Below are positions 1-8,229 of a stretch of 64,000 nt of DNA, in pieces. Made by a program: the position numbers and the translations under genes. The stretch's first letter is position 1; each line of letters opens with the position of its first letter. The notes under the pieces were generated by a model. The model had not been told where the DNA came from and did no database searches. It saw only the letters and a list, made by a program, of their open reading frames with translations. Source of the stretch: Rubrivivax sp. (GTDB lineage Bacteria > Pseudomonadota > Gammaproteobacteria > Burkholderiales > Burkholderiaceae_C); contig JAJTDM010000024.1 in NCBI GenBank assembly GCA_021300575.1, positions 1 through 64,000 on the forward strand, read 5' to 3'.

Positions 1-14
1 GCTGCCATCAGCCC

Positions 15-368
15 TCAGCGCGTACGTTTGCGGGTGGCCGCAGCGGCTGTAGTCTGAGTGGCCTTGCGGGACGCCGTCTTGGTCCCTGGCGCCGCCCGGT
101 CCCCTCGCGCAGCCTGGGCCGCCATGCGCAGCACCGCAGCGTCCATGTCCTCCAGGCTGACTGTCGGCCCGGCATAGGCCACGCGCCGGCGGATGGCTGC
201 CAGGCCTTCGGGCAAAGCAGCTTTTGGGGCCAGGACAGCCGGGCGCAGGAGCACGCCTTCAGGCGTGTCGTGGACTTCCAGCTGTGTGCCCGGGGCCCAG
301 CGCAGCGCAGCCCTCAGTGTCTTCGGAATGATGACCTGCCCTTTGCTGGACAGCGTGGTGGTTTGCAT
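15..368 (-). CDS. AbrB/MazE-type antitoxin
   Basis: This 117-residue protein opens with a SpoVT-AbrB swapped-hairpin DNA-binding domain at residues 1-45 (TTLSSKGQVIIPKTLR is the family signature). Such domains bind the operon promoter while the C-terminal part neutralises a partner toxin. The C-terminal tail is rich in Lys, Arg, Thr and Ala and looks disordered. I chose the ATG at 368 rather than an upstream in-frame ATG at 398 because the AbrB fold begins there. A new ATG on the same strand lies at 8, six bases past the stop, so the toxin gene (commonly a PIN-domain VapC) probably starts at the very edge of the window; its identity cannot be seen. Confidence 0.8.
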   Translation of the reverse strand: MQTTTLSSKGQVIIPKTLRAALRWAPGTQLEVHDTPEGVLLRPAVLAPKAALPEGLAAIRRRVAYAGPTVSLEDMDAAVLRMAAQAARGDRAAPGTKTASRKATQTTAAAATRKRTR

Positions 369-420
369 GGCGGTGCTCCACTGCGGTAAGACGTCCATCT
401 TACGGCTGCAGCCGCCTTCC

Positions 421-1410
421 TCAATCCGCCTTGATGTCGTTGTCCTTCACCACCTTGGCCCAGGTGTCGATCTGGGCGTCGATGAAGGCGCGGGCGGCCT
501 CAGGGCTGTCGGTGCGCACGTCAATGCCCTGGCCCGCCAGCTTGGCTGCCACCTCGGGCGACTTCAGCACGGCATTGATGGCGGCGTTCATCTGACGGAC
601 GACGTCGGGCGGGGTCTTGACCGGGGCCAGCACGGCCCACCAGGCCGGGGCGTCGAAGCCGGCGAAGCCGCTCTCGGCCACGGTGGGCACGTCCGGCAGG
701 TTGCCCGAGCGCTTGCTGGTGGTGACGGCCAGGGCGCGCAGGCGCTTGCTGTCCAGGTGCGGCTTGGTCAGGAACACCGAGCCGATGGACAGCGGCACAT
801 GGCCGGCCAGGGCGTCGTTCATCAAGGGGCCGCCACCCCGATACGGCACGTGCACGAGGTTGAGCTTGTTGCCGCGCGCCAGCAGCGCCACGGCCAGGTG
901 GCCCAGGCTGCCGGAGCCGATGCTGCCGTAGCTCACGCCCTTGGCGGTGCGGCCGGCGGCCACCACGTCGGCAAAGGTCTTGTAGGGCGAATCGGCTTGC
1001 GTGGCCAGCACCATGGCCCCGGTGCCCACCAGCGCCACGGGCGCCAGGTCGCGCCGGGTGTCGAAGGGCATGGATGGAATCAGTGACGGGTTCACGCCGT
1101 GGGTGTCGAACACCACCGCAAAGGTGTAGCCGTCGGCCGGCGCGGCGGCCACGGCGGCCGTGCCGATGGAGCCGGAGGCGCCGCCCTTGTTCTCCACCAC
1201 CACGGTCTGGCCGAGCTGCTGCTGCAACGGCCCTTGCAGGATGCGCGCGACCTGGTCCACCGAGCCGCCGGGCGGGAACACCGCCACCAGTTTGATGGGC
1301 TGGTCCTTGGGCCAGGCCTGGGCGAGGGCGGAAGCGGACCAGCCCAGGGTCAGGGTGGCGGCCAGCGTGGCCGCGACGGCCAGGCGGCGTGTGAGGGTCG
1401 TGTGCGGCAT
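421..1410 (-). CDS. Bug-family tripartite tricarboxylate transporter substrate-binding protein
   Basis: This 329-residue periplasmic binding protein belongs to the Bug/TctC family, which captures carboxylates for tripartite tricarboxylate transporters. An N-terminal signal peptide (Arg-rich start, hydrophobic core, Ala-Leu-Ala-Gln-Ala cleavage region near residue 31) precedes family motifs such as KLVAVFPPGGSVDQVAR, VVVENKGGASGS and VPYRGGGP. The ATG at 1410 gives a proper signal peptide; an upstream in-frame start at 1509 would add an unlikely leader. No membrane subunits lie nearby, which is normal for the many orphan Bug proteins in Burkholderiales. The ligand cannot be inferred. Confidence 0.92.
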   Translation of the reverse strand: MPHTTLTRRLAVAATLAATLTLGWSASALAQAWPKDQPIKLVAVFPPGGSVDQVARILQGPLQQQLGQTVVVENKGGASGSIGTAAVAAAPADGYTFAVVFDTHGVNPSLIPSMPFDTRRDLAPVALVGTGAMVLATQADSPYKTFADVVAAGRTAKGVSYGSIGSGSLGHLAVALLARGNKLNLVHVPYRGGGPLMNDALAGHVPLSIGSVFLTKPHLDSKRLRALAVTTSKRSGNLPDVPTVAESGFAGFDAPAWWAVLAPVKTPPDVVRQMNAAINAVLKSPEVAAKLAGQGIDVRTDSPEAARAFIDAQIDTWAKVVKDNDIKAD

Positions 1411-1536
1411 GGCGCGAGGGCTCCGGGGTGGGGAAGGAGCGCGCAGTGTGGCGCAGCCGGGATGTCCCAGCGCGGCAGTGGACCGCTCAGGGCCGTGGTG
1501 CCCCCCCAAACGCCAGGAGCTACCCGGCCCGGCCCG

Positions 1537-2721
1537 TCAGGGCCGTGGTCGTGCGGGCCCGCGCTCCTGGCGGGCCAGGGCCAGCTGGGCATCCAACTCG
1601 GCCTCGCTGATGCGCTTGAGGACGCAGAAGTTGGCCTTGGTCAACGAACTGGCCTCGTAGGTGCGCAGCAGCAGTGCGCGCTCGCGGCGGGCTGGGTCGT
1701 CGGGCAAAGGGCTGGATGCCTGGGCGTGTGGGGTTTCGGGATGCGGCCGCGCCTGGTGCTCCTTGGCGCGCAGGTCCTGGCGGGGTGGCCGCACGTCCCG
1801 CTGCGGCACGTGCGCCCGATCGGGGCCGCGGTGCCCGGGCCGGTCGGGGCGGGCCAGTCGGTTTGGTCGATCTGGTCGATCGGTCTGTGCGCTTGGATCC
1901 CGCGCTGGTCGAGGTTCACGCCGCTCACGGAACTCGCGCGGCGCGCGGGGGGAATGCCCGCCCGGGCCTGGGCCGCCTTCGCGAGCGACCCGCTCCTGGC
2001 GGGGCGGTTGTGCCTGATCGGGCGCGTCCAGCGCGCCTGACGCGCCGGCCACGCCTTCACCCGTGGCGCCCTCGGGCGGCTGGGCGCGCGGCGGGCGCGG
2101 GTTGCGCGGGCCACGGGCCTGCGCCTCTGCTGCCCGGCGTGCGGCCACGATGGCTCGGCGGCGCTCCACCTCCTCGCGCGCGGCCTGGCGGTGTTCCTCG
2201 GCAATCTCGCCCGCGGGCTCGCCGTCCAGGTCGAAGCGGCTGGGCGCGGCCACCAGCGCCTTGAGGTACGGCGTGCTGGTGGTGTGCCGGTGCAGCACGA
2301 TGGACAAGGCCTTGCGCGTGAACAGGCCCGGCGCGCGCTGCTGGAGGTCAGCCTGGATGCGCAGCTTGATGGGCTTGGGCGGGCCCTGCGTGCCGAACAG
2401 GGCCGGGAACATCTCCGCCAGACGGGCGGCGCACTGCGCCGGCGACAGTTCGGTCTTGGCGGGGGCCGCTGCCGTGGTCTCCTCGGCGCCTGGAACCTCG
2501 GTTTCTTCGGCACCCGGGGCTGTGGGCTCGGGCGTCGCTTCCACGACTTCTTCAGCCGCCGGTGCAGAGGCCGTCTCTGGCGAGGCCGGCGCCGTGGCAG
2601 TCACTTCGCGCGCTTCGGCTGGGGCTGCATCGTGATCTTCGACCACAGGAGCGGTGACTTCCTGGGGCTTCTCGGCAGGGTCCGCCGGGGCAGCCGGTGC
2701 GGCATCGTTCTCAGTGGACAT
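1537..2721 (-). CDS. ProQ/FinO-family RNA-binding protein with long disordered tails
   Basis: This 394-residue protein has a ProQ/FinO domain at about residues 88-195. It starts at LSPAQCAARLAEMFPALF and includes PKPIKLRIQADL and the LHRHTTSTPYLKAL segment that forms the RNA-binding face. Proteins of this family are RNA chaperones that stabilise small RNAs and mRNA 3' ends. The first 88 residues are Ala/Pro/Glu-rich and acidic. The region after about 200 is Arg/Pro-rich and basic (repeated RPDRP and PR units), so both tails are probably disordered. The ATG at 2721 was preferred because upstream in-frame sequence lacks protein-like composition. Confidence 0.85.
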   Translation of the reverse strand: MSTENDAAPAAPADPAEKPQEVTAPVVEDHDAAPAEAREVTATAPASPETASAPAAEEVVEATPEPTAPGAEETEVPGAEETTAAAPAKTELSPAQCAARLAEMFPALFGTQGPPKPIKLRIQADLQQRAPGLFTRKALSIVLHRHTTSTPYLKALVAAPSRFDLDGEPAGEIAEEHRQAAREEVERRRAIVAARRAAEAQARGPRNPRPPRAQPPEGATGEGVAGASGALDAPDQAQPPRQERVAREGGPGPGGHSPRAPREFRERREPRPARDPSAQTDRPDRPNRLARPDRPGHRGPDRAHVPQRDVRPPRQDLRAKEHQARPHPETPHAQASSPLPDDPARRERALLLRTYEASSLTKANFCVLKRISEAELDAQLALARQERGPARPRP

Positions 2722-2906
2722 CGGCTCACAGTGCCTTCTCAGTGTCGGGTGTCGTGGTGCAGGACCAAGGGGCGAGATTGTCGCCTTGTCCGCAGGCCTC
2801 GTGGCGGGGCCGTGCGCGGGGTCTTCCCCATGCCGCCTGACCGCGCAACGACACACGCATTACCCTTGGCACCTGGACTTGCTTCACGGCTCACGCCGAC
2901 ATTGTC

Positions 2907-3614
2907 ATGACCGACACCTCACGCATTGCCGTGCTCACGGCCGCAGGCAGCGGCTTGGGCGAGGCCGCTGCGCGCCAATTGGCTGCCGACGGCTGGCAGG
3001 TGGCCATCCTCTCGTCGTCCGGCCGGGGCGCCGCCCTGGCCGAAGAACTGGGCGGCGTGGGCATCACCGGTTCCAACCTGCGCACCGAAGATCTGCAGCG
3101 CCTGGTGGAGGCAGCGATGCAACGCTGGGGCCGCGTCGACGCGGTCGTCAACAGTGCCGGGCATGGCCCCAAGGGCGGGCTGCTGGAGATGACCGACGAG
3201 GACTGGCAACTCGGCATGGAGTACTACCTGCTGAACGTGGTGCGCATGGCCCGGCTGGTCACACCGATCATGCAGCGCCAGGGAAGCGGCGCCTTCGTCA
3301 ACGTGTCCACCTACGCCGTGTTCGAGCCCGAGGCCGCCTTCCCCACCTCGGGCGTGTTCCGCGCCGGGCTGGCGGCCTTCACCAAGCTCTGGGCCGACCA
3401 GTACGCGGCCGAGGGGTTGCGCATGAACAACGTGCTGCCGGGCTTCATCAGCAGCCTGCCGGAGAAAGCTGAGCGCCGTGCCCGCATTCCCATGGGCCGC
3501 TACGGCACGCCCGAGGAAGTGGGCCGGCTCATCGCCTTCCTGACGTCTGACGCCTCGTCCTACATCACGGGGCAGAACATCCGCATCGACGGCGGGATCA
3601 CGCGCTCGGTATGA
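2907..3614 (+). CDS. SDR-family protein with altered catalytic YxxxK motif
   Basis: This 235-residue Rossmann protein has the SDR cofactor motif AAGSGLG (residues 12-18), the VNSAG motif (81-85) and a C-terminal DGGITRSV that matches classical SDRs. The structural Asn (N110) and catalytic Ser (S134) are present. Where classical enzymes have YxxxK, the aligned segment reads SGVFR (148-152), so the Tyr and Lys appear to be replaced by Ser and Arg. It therefore belongs to a divergent SDR branch whose chemistry is not obvious. It lies upstream of a thiolase gene, which could suggest acyl-CoA metabolism, but a gap of 163 bases with its own ribosome site separates them. Confidence 0.85.
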   Translation: MTDTSRIAVLTAAGSGLGEAAARQLAADGWQVAILSSSGRGAALAEELGGVGITGSNLRTEDLQRLVEAAMQRWGRVDAVVNSAGHGPKGGLLEMTDEDWQLGMEYYLLNVVRMARLVTPIMQRQGSGAFVNVSTYAVFEPEAAFPTSGVFRAGLAAFTKLWADQYAAEGLRMNNVLPGFISSLPEKAERRARIPMGRYGTPEEVGRLIAFLTSDASSYITGQNIRIDGGITRSV

Positions 3615-3777
3615 CGCTGAAACGGCGCCTGGCCATGGGGATGGCGGGGGCGGTCGTGTGGCCCGCAGCGGGGCTGCGCGCTGATCTGGCCGCTTCGAGA
3701 ATTGCCCCCGCGTAAGCCCCCTGCCAGCGCGATCGTGTCCAATCAGGGTTTACGCCTACTTTTTCAGGAGACACAAC

Positions 3778-4962
3778 ATGACGACTCGTGACGTGGTGGT
3801 GCTGGGCGCCGTGCGCTCGGCCATCGGATCCTTCGCAGGCTCTCTTTCCGACATCGAACCGGCGGAACTCGCCGGCACGGTGATGAAGGCCGCGGTGGAG
3901 CGCTCGGGCGTGGACCCCAAGGTCATCAACTACGTGACCGTGGGCAACACCATCCCCACCGAGAGCCGCTTCCCCTACGTGGCGCGCGTGGCCGCCATCC
4001 AGGCCGGCCTGCCCATGGACAGCGTGGCCATGTCGGTCAACCGGCTGTGCTCATCGGGCCTGCAGGGCATCGTCACCACGGCGCAGAACATCCTGCTGGG
4101 CGACTGCGACTACGGCATCGGCGGCGGCGTGGAAGTGATGAGCCGCGGCGGCTACCTCTCCACCGCCATGCGCACTGGCGCGCGCATGGGCGACACCAAG
4201 CTGATCGACACCATGGTCGCCACCCTGACCGACCCCTTCGGCGTGGGCCATATGGGCATCACGGCCGAGAACCTGGCGGCCAAGTGGACCATCACGCGCG
4301 AAGAGCAGGACGCCCTGGCCGTGGAGAGCCAGCGCCGTGCCGCGGCCGCCATCGCCGAAGGCCGCTTCAAGAGCCAGATCGTGCCCATCGTCAAGCAGAC
4401 CAAGAAGGGCGAAGTGGTCTTCGACACCGACGAGTACGTCAAGGGCAGCACCACCCTGGAGTCGCTGGCCAAGCTCAAGCCCGCGTTCAAGAAGGACGGC
4501 ACGGTCACGGCCGGCAACGCCTCGGGCATCAACGACGGTGCCGCCTTCTTCGTGCTGGGTGACGCCGCTACCGCGGCCAAGGACGGCTACAAGCCGATGG
4601 CACGCCTGGTGTCTTACGCCGTGGCCGGCGTGCCCAACGATGTGATGGGCGAAGGCCCGATTCCGGCCTCCAAGCTCGCGCTGAAGAAGGGCGGCGTGAC
4701 GCTGGACCAGATGGACGTGATCGAGTCCAACGAGGCGTTTGCGGCGCAGGCCATCGCCGTCTCGCGCGGGCTGGGCCTGGACATGGCCAAGACCAACCCC
4801 AACGGCGGCGCCATCGCGCTGGGCCACCCCATCGGCTGTTCGGGCGCCTTCATCGCCACCAAGGCCATCTATGAACTGCATCGCACGGGCGGTCGCTACG
4901 CGCTGGTGACCATGTGCATCGGCGGCGGCCAGGGCATCGCGGCGGTGTTCGAGCGGCTGTAA
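3778..4962 (+). CDS. bktB: acetyl-CoA C-acyltransferase (BktB-type thiolase)
   Basis: This 394-residue biosynthetic-type thiolase condenses or cleaves acyl-CoA and acetyl-CoA, as in polyhydroxyalkanoate precursor synthesis or beta-oxidation. The nucleophilic cysteine is C91 (NRLCSSGLQ), the second active-site pair is H350 (LGHPIG) and C380 (MCIGGGQG), and the length is typical. The sequence resembles Ralstonia BktB more than PhaA (for example GGGVEVMSRGGYL and ESNEAFAAQA), so the symbol is tentative. An AGGAG ribosome site sits seven bases before the ATG. No phaB or phaC lies beside it. Confidence 0.9.
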   Translation: MTTRDVVVLGAVRSAIGSFAGSLSDIEPAELAGTVMKAAVERSGVDPKVINYVTVGNTIPTESRFPYVARVAAIQAGLPMDSVAMSVNRLCSSGLQGIVTTAQNILLGDCDYGIGGGVEVMSRGGYLSTAMRTGARMGDTKLIDTMVATLTDPFGVGHMGITAENLAAKWTITREEQDALAVESQRRAAAAIAEGRFKSQIVPIVKQTKKGEVVFDTDEYVKGSTTLESLAKLKPAFKKDGTVTAGNASGINDGAAFFVLGDAATAAKDGYKPMARLVSYAVAGVPNDVMGEGPIPASKLALKKGGVTLDQMDVIESNEAFAAQAIAVSRGLGLDMAKTNPNGGAIALGHPIGCSGAFIATKAIYELHRTGGRYALVTMCIGGGQGIAAVFERL

Positions 4963-5015
4963 GTCAACGCCGGAAGGCGGCGCCCCTGCTTGGCGCTGCC
5001 CGTCGACAGCGAGAC

Positions 5016-5516
5016 TCAGTGGTTCTCGCTGTCGCGTGCAGGCAGGGCCGAGCGCTTGCGCATCATGCCCCAGCCTTCCATCGTCATCACCGGCTCGGCG
5101 TGCTGGTTCAGCACGGTCCAGCGCGACTTGACCAGGCCCACCTCCGGGCGGCGGGTCATGGTGCGGGCCTCCAGCACCTCCAGTCGCACGCTCAGCGTGT
5201 CACCCGGATAGACCGGCTTGACCCAGCGCAGCTGGTCGATGCCCGGTGAGCCCAGGCTGGCGGTGTCCAGCAGATGGTCGTCGCAGATCATGCGCATGGC
5301 CATGGCGGTGGTGTGCCAGCCGCTGGCTGACAGGCGCCCGAAGAGCGAGGCCTCAGCGGCCGCGTCTTCCAGATGGAAGGGCTGCGGATCGAACTGCGCG
5401 GCGAAGGCCACCGTGGCTTCCCGTGTCACCGCCGTGGCGCCGAACTCGCGCACCGTGCCGGGGCTGAAGTCTTCCCAGTGGTAGCGGTACGTGCGGGTCG
5501 CGGAGTCCTGAGCCAT
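5016..5516 (-). CDS. MaoC-like hot-dog-fold dehydratase
   Basis: This 166-residue protein has the MaoC dehydratase hot-dog fold. The hydratase-type motif FDPQPFH is visible at residues 42-48, giving the expected catalytic Asp43 and His48, and it is followed by GRLSASGWHT, typical of the family. Members hydrate trans-2-enoyl-CoA or dehydrate 3-hydroxyacyl-CoA, so a role beside the convergent thiolase is plausible but not shown. The ATG at 5516 is preferred over one 33 codons upstream because family similarity begins with the YRYHWEDFSPG segment. Confidence 0.85.
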   Translation of the reverse strand: MAQDSATRTYRYHWEDFSPGTVREFGATAVTREATVAFAAQFDPQPFHLEDAAAEASLFGRLSASGWHTTAMAMRMICDDHLLDTASLGSPGIDQLRWVKPVYPGDTLSVRLEVLEARTMTRRPEVGLVKSRWTVLNQHAEPVMTMEGWGMMRKRSALPARDSENH

Positions 5517-5641
5517 GACAGGAGCATAGCCGCACGGTCTCGCGGCCATGTTCCGGGCGGCGGGGCACGCAGGAGAAGCGAGAATCAGCGAGCAGCAGCT
5601 TGCCTGCTCACCCACCGTCTCACCGCCTGCGTGGAGCCCCC

Positions 5642-6220
5642 ATGACCTTGCTGATCCTCGGCCTCGTGATCTTCCTGGGCGTCCATTCGACGCGTGTCTT
5701 CGGCGAGGGCTGGCGCTCGGCGCAGTTGGCGCGCATGGGCGAGAAGGGCTGGAAGGGTGCGTACTCGCTGGCTTCGCTGCTGGGGCTGGTGCTGCTGGTG
5801 TGGGGCTACGGCCTGGCCCGGCAGTCGCCGGTGGCCTTGTGGACCCCCGTCATCGGCCTGCGGCACCTGGCCTCGCTGCTGACGGTGTTCTCGTTCATCC
5901 TATTGGCGGCGGCCTACGTGCCGCGCAACAGCGTGAAGGCCCGCATCGGCCACCCCATGGTGGCGGGCGTCAAGCTGTGGGCCTTGGCCCACCTGCTGGC
6001 CAACCACACCCTGGCGGACCTGCTGCTGTTCGGCGGCTTCCTCGTCTGGGCGGTGTTGTGCTTCCGCGCCGCCCGCGCGCGGGACCGCGCTGCGGGCACC
6101 GTCTACCCCGTTGGCACGCTGCAGGGCAACTTGCTCACGGTGGGCGCTGGTCTGGCGGCCTGGGCCGTGTTCGCGATGTGGCTGCATGGCGCCCTGATCG
6201 GCGTGCGGCCCTTCGGCTGA
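5642..6220 (+). CDS. NnrU-family integral membrane protein
   Basis: This 192-residue protein has about five or six hydrophobic segments (near residues 1-20, 38-60, 72-95, 108-140 and 160-185). It also has the NnrU-family landmarks FLGVHSTRVFG near the start and HPMVAGVKLWALAHLLANH in the middle. NnrU proteins were first linked to nitric oxide or nitrite metabolism, but many, like this one, stand alone away from denitrification genes. The histidines in the central segment are conserved in the family. The ATG at 5642 starts directly with the first membrane segment. Confidence 0.87.
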   Translation: MTLLILGLVIFLGVHSTRVFGEGWRSAQLARMGEKGWKGAYSLASLLGLVLLVWGYGLARQSPVALWTPVIGLRHLASLLTVFSFILLAAAYVPRNSVKARIGHPMVAGVKLWALAHLLANHTLADLLLFGGFLVWAVLCFRAARARDRAAGTVYPVGTLQGNLLTVGAGLAAWAVFAMWLHGALIGVRPFG

Positions 6221-6292
6221 GGGGCGCCGCAGGCCTTCAGCCTGCCGTCGCCAGGCCTTCGCCGGCCTTCAGGTGCTGCTTCCGTCGCCGCT

Positions 6293-7165
6293 TCAGGCCA
6301 GCCGCCCGGCCCGGAAGTCTTCCACCGCCTGGTAGATCTCCTGGTTCGTGTTCATCACGAAGGGTCCGTACTGCGCGATGGGTTCGTTCAGCGGCTGGCC
6401 CGCGATGAACACCGCCCGAGCACCCTCGGCACCCGCCGTCAGCACCACGCCGTCGCTGCCCGGCGTGTTGGCCAGCACCGCCATGCGCTGGCGCGGCACC
6501 TCGGTGCCGGCCACGGTCAGCGCACCGCGGTACACGTAGACGAAGGCGTTGTGGGCGGGCGGCAGCGCCTGGTCGAATCGCGCGCCGGGCGCCAGCTGCA
6601 CATCCAGGTAGGTGGGTGCGGTGGCCTCGCGCTGCATCGCGCCCTGCACGCCCAGCGCCTGGCCGGCGATGATGCGCACGCGCACGCCTTCAGCCTGTGC
6701 TTCGGGAATCTCCGTGGCCGGGATGTCGCGGTACCAGGGGGCGCACAGCTTGTCGCGCGCCGGCAGGTTCAGCCAGAGCTGGAAGCCCTCCATGCGGCCG
6801 TCCTCCTGTTCGGGCATCTCGCTGTGGATGACGCCGCGCCCGGCGGTCATCCACTGCACGGCGCCGTTGGTCAGCAGACCCTCGTTGCCGGCGGAGTCGC
6901 GGTGGCGCATGCGCCCTTCCAGCATGTAGGTCACGGTCTCGAAGCCGCGGTGGGGGTGGTCGGGAAAGCCGCCGATGTAGTCGTCGCGGCTGTCGCTGCC
7001 GAAGGCGTCCAGCATGAGGAAGGGGTCGAGCCGGCGCTGCAGGTCCTGCGTCAGCACGCGCACGAGTTTGACGCCGGCACCGTCGCTGGTGGGTTGGCCG
7101 GCGACGAGGCGCTCAACGCGGCGTGGCCGCTGGCTGACGAAGGGTGGGGTGTGGGTCGTGTCCAT
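6293..7165 (-). CDS. pirin-family cupin protein
   Basis: This 290-residue bicupin shows the pirin signature HPHRGFET at residues 70-77. It also retains the four expected metal ligands, H70 and H72 in the first strand pair and H114 and E116 in the VIHSEMPE segment. Bacterial pirins such as YhhW act as quercetinases in vitro, although their cellular role is often unclear. Length and both cupin halves look complete. It is a single-gene unit divergent from the next gene. Confidence 0.92.
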   Translation of the reverse strand: MDTTHTPPFVSQRPRRVERLVAGQPTSDGAGVKLVRVLTQDLQRRLDPFLMLDAFGSDSRDDYIGGFPDHPHRGFETVTYMLEGRMRHRDSAGNEGLLTNGAVQWMTAGRGVIHSEMPEQEDGRMEGFQLWLNLPARDKLCAPWYRDIPATEIPEAQAEGVRVRIIAGQALGVQGAMQREATAPTYLDVQLAPGARFDQALPPAHNAFVYVYRGALTVAGTEVPRQRMAVLANTPGSDGVVLTAGAEGARAVFIAGQPLNEPIAQYGPFVMNTNQEIYQAVEDFRAGRLA

Positions 7166-7314
7166 GGCGTGATCATCGCGCCAGCCGTTGCCGCTTGCAT
7201 CGCGCCCACTTGAACGCGCCGTTCAAGGCGGGGGAGTTGAAGAATTGCACGCGTTCGGGGTGCTTCAGGCGGCGCCGCAGCCACGAGCACCGCCGGTCGC
7301 GCTACGCTTGGCCC

Positions 7315-8133
7315 ATGCCGTCACCGGTCTTCAACCTGCCCGCCACGCACCGACGACGCCTGCGCGAGGTGTGGCGCTCGGCCGGGTGGCCGTACCAGGA
7401 TTTGATCGAGGTGGAACTGCTGGCCGCTGGCTTGCTGGAGCGCCGACAGGATGCCGCCGGGCGCGAGACCCTGCGCGTCACCGATGCCGGGCTGCAGGTG
7501 CTGGCGCAGACGCTGCAGCGCAACCGCGCGGCGCGCGACCCGCACGAGGACCTGGTGGCCCGGGTGGCGCTGGAGATGCAGCGGGCCGGGCGGGTGGTGT
7601 GGCGCGGCCTGGCGCTGCGCTCGCCCCTCAGCCTGTCGGAGGACGCCGCCGAGCCGAGCCCCGATGACACCTCGGCCCCCTGGACTTCAGACCTTGCCGG
7701 CCTTGCGCCCCCGGGTGACGCCGCAGCCCCGGCCACGCGCTGGGCCATGGCCGTGCCCGACGTCTTTTCCATCCGCTACACCACCCGGGAGGATCTCGTC
7801 GAGCCCATCGTGCACGAGATCAAGGTGCGCCGGGCGGATCTCCTTTCTGATCTTCGCAGCGCTGACAAACGGGCGGCCTACCTCGCCCTTTCCAGCCAGT
7901 GCTGGTACGTGCTGAAGGCCGGCATCGCCGAGCTGGAGGAGGTGCCGCCGGAGTGCGGGGTGATGGTGGTCCACCTGAGCGCCCCACAGGGTTCCTCGGC
8001 GCTGGAGCCGGTGCTGGAGGTCCTGCGCCCGGCCCCGCGGCGGCGCCACCGCATCGCCTTTGCCACCTGGGTGGCGCTGGCGCGTGCCACCCCTGACCCC
8101 CCGCCTGACGAGGGCCCTCAGGACTTGTTCTGA
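7315..8133 (+). CDS. predicted winged-helix plus PD-(D/E)XK nuclease-like protein
   Basis: This 272-residue protein is not one I can name. Residues 10-75 look like a winged helix-turn-helix, with a DAGLQVL turn typical of MarR-like wings. Residues 78-200 contain P148-D149 in VPDVFSIRYTT followed 18 residues later by E168-I-K170 in VHEIKVRRADL, which fits the PD-(D/E)XK nuclease core. Upstream E79 or E87 could supply the first acidic residue. The later segment YLALSSQCWYVLKAG resembles the last core strand. It may act in DNA repair or be a solitary nuclease; this is inference. The ATG at 7315 is the first that leads into the folded region. Confidence 0.7.
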   Translation: MPSPVFNLPATHRRRLREVWRSAGWPYQDLIEVELLAAGLLERRQDAAGRETLRVTDAGLQVLAQTLQRNRAARDPHEDLVARVALEMQRAGRVVWRGLALRSPLSLSEDAAEPSPDDTSAPWTSDLAGLAPPGDAAAPATRWAMAVPDVFSIRYTTREDLVEPIVHEIKVRRADLLSDLRSADKRAAYLALSSQCWYVLKAGIAELEEVPPECGVMVVHLSAPQGSSALEPVLEVLRPAPRRRHRIAFATWVALARATPDPPPDEGPQDLF

Positions 8134-8229
8134 CCGCTCTGCGGGGTGCCCCTCTCAGGGCGATGACCGCCCCGATTCACAATCAGACTTCATTGCGCGC
8201 GCGCTGCTGCCATTGCTGGAAACACAGCC

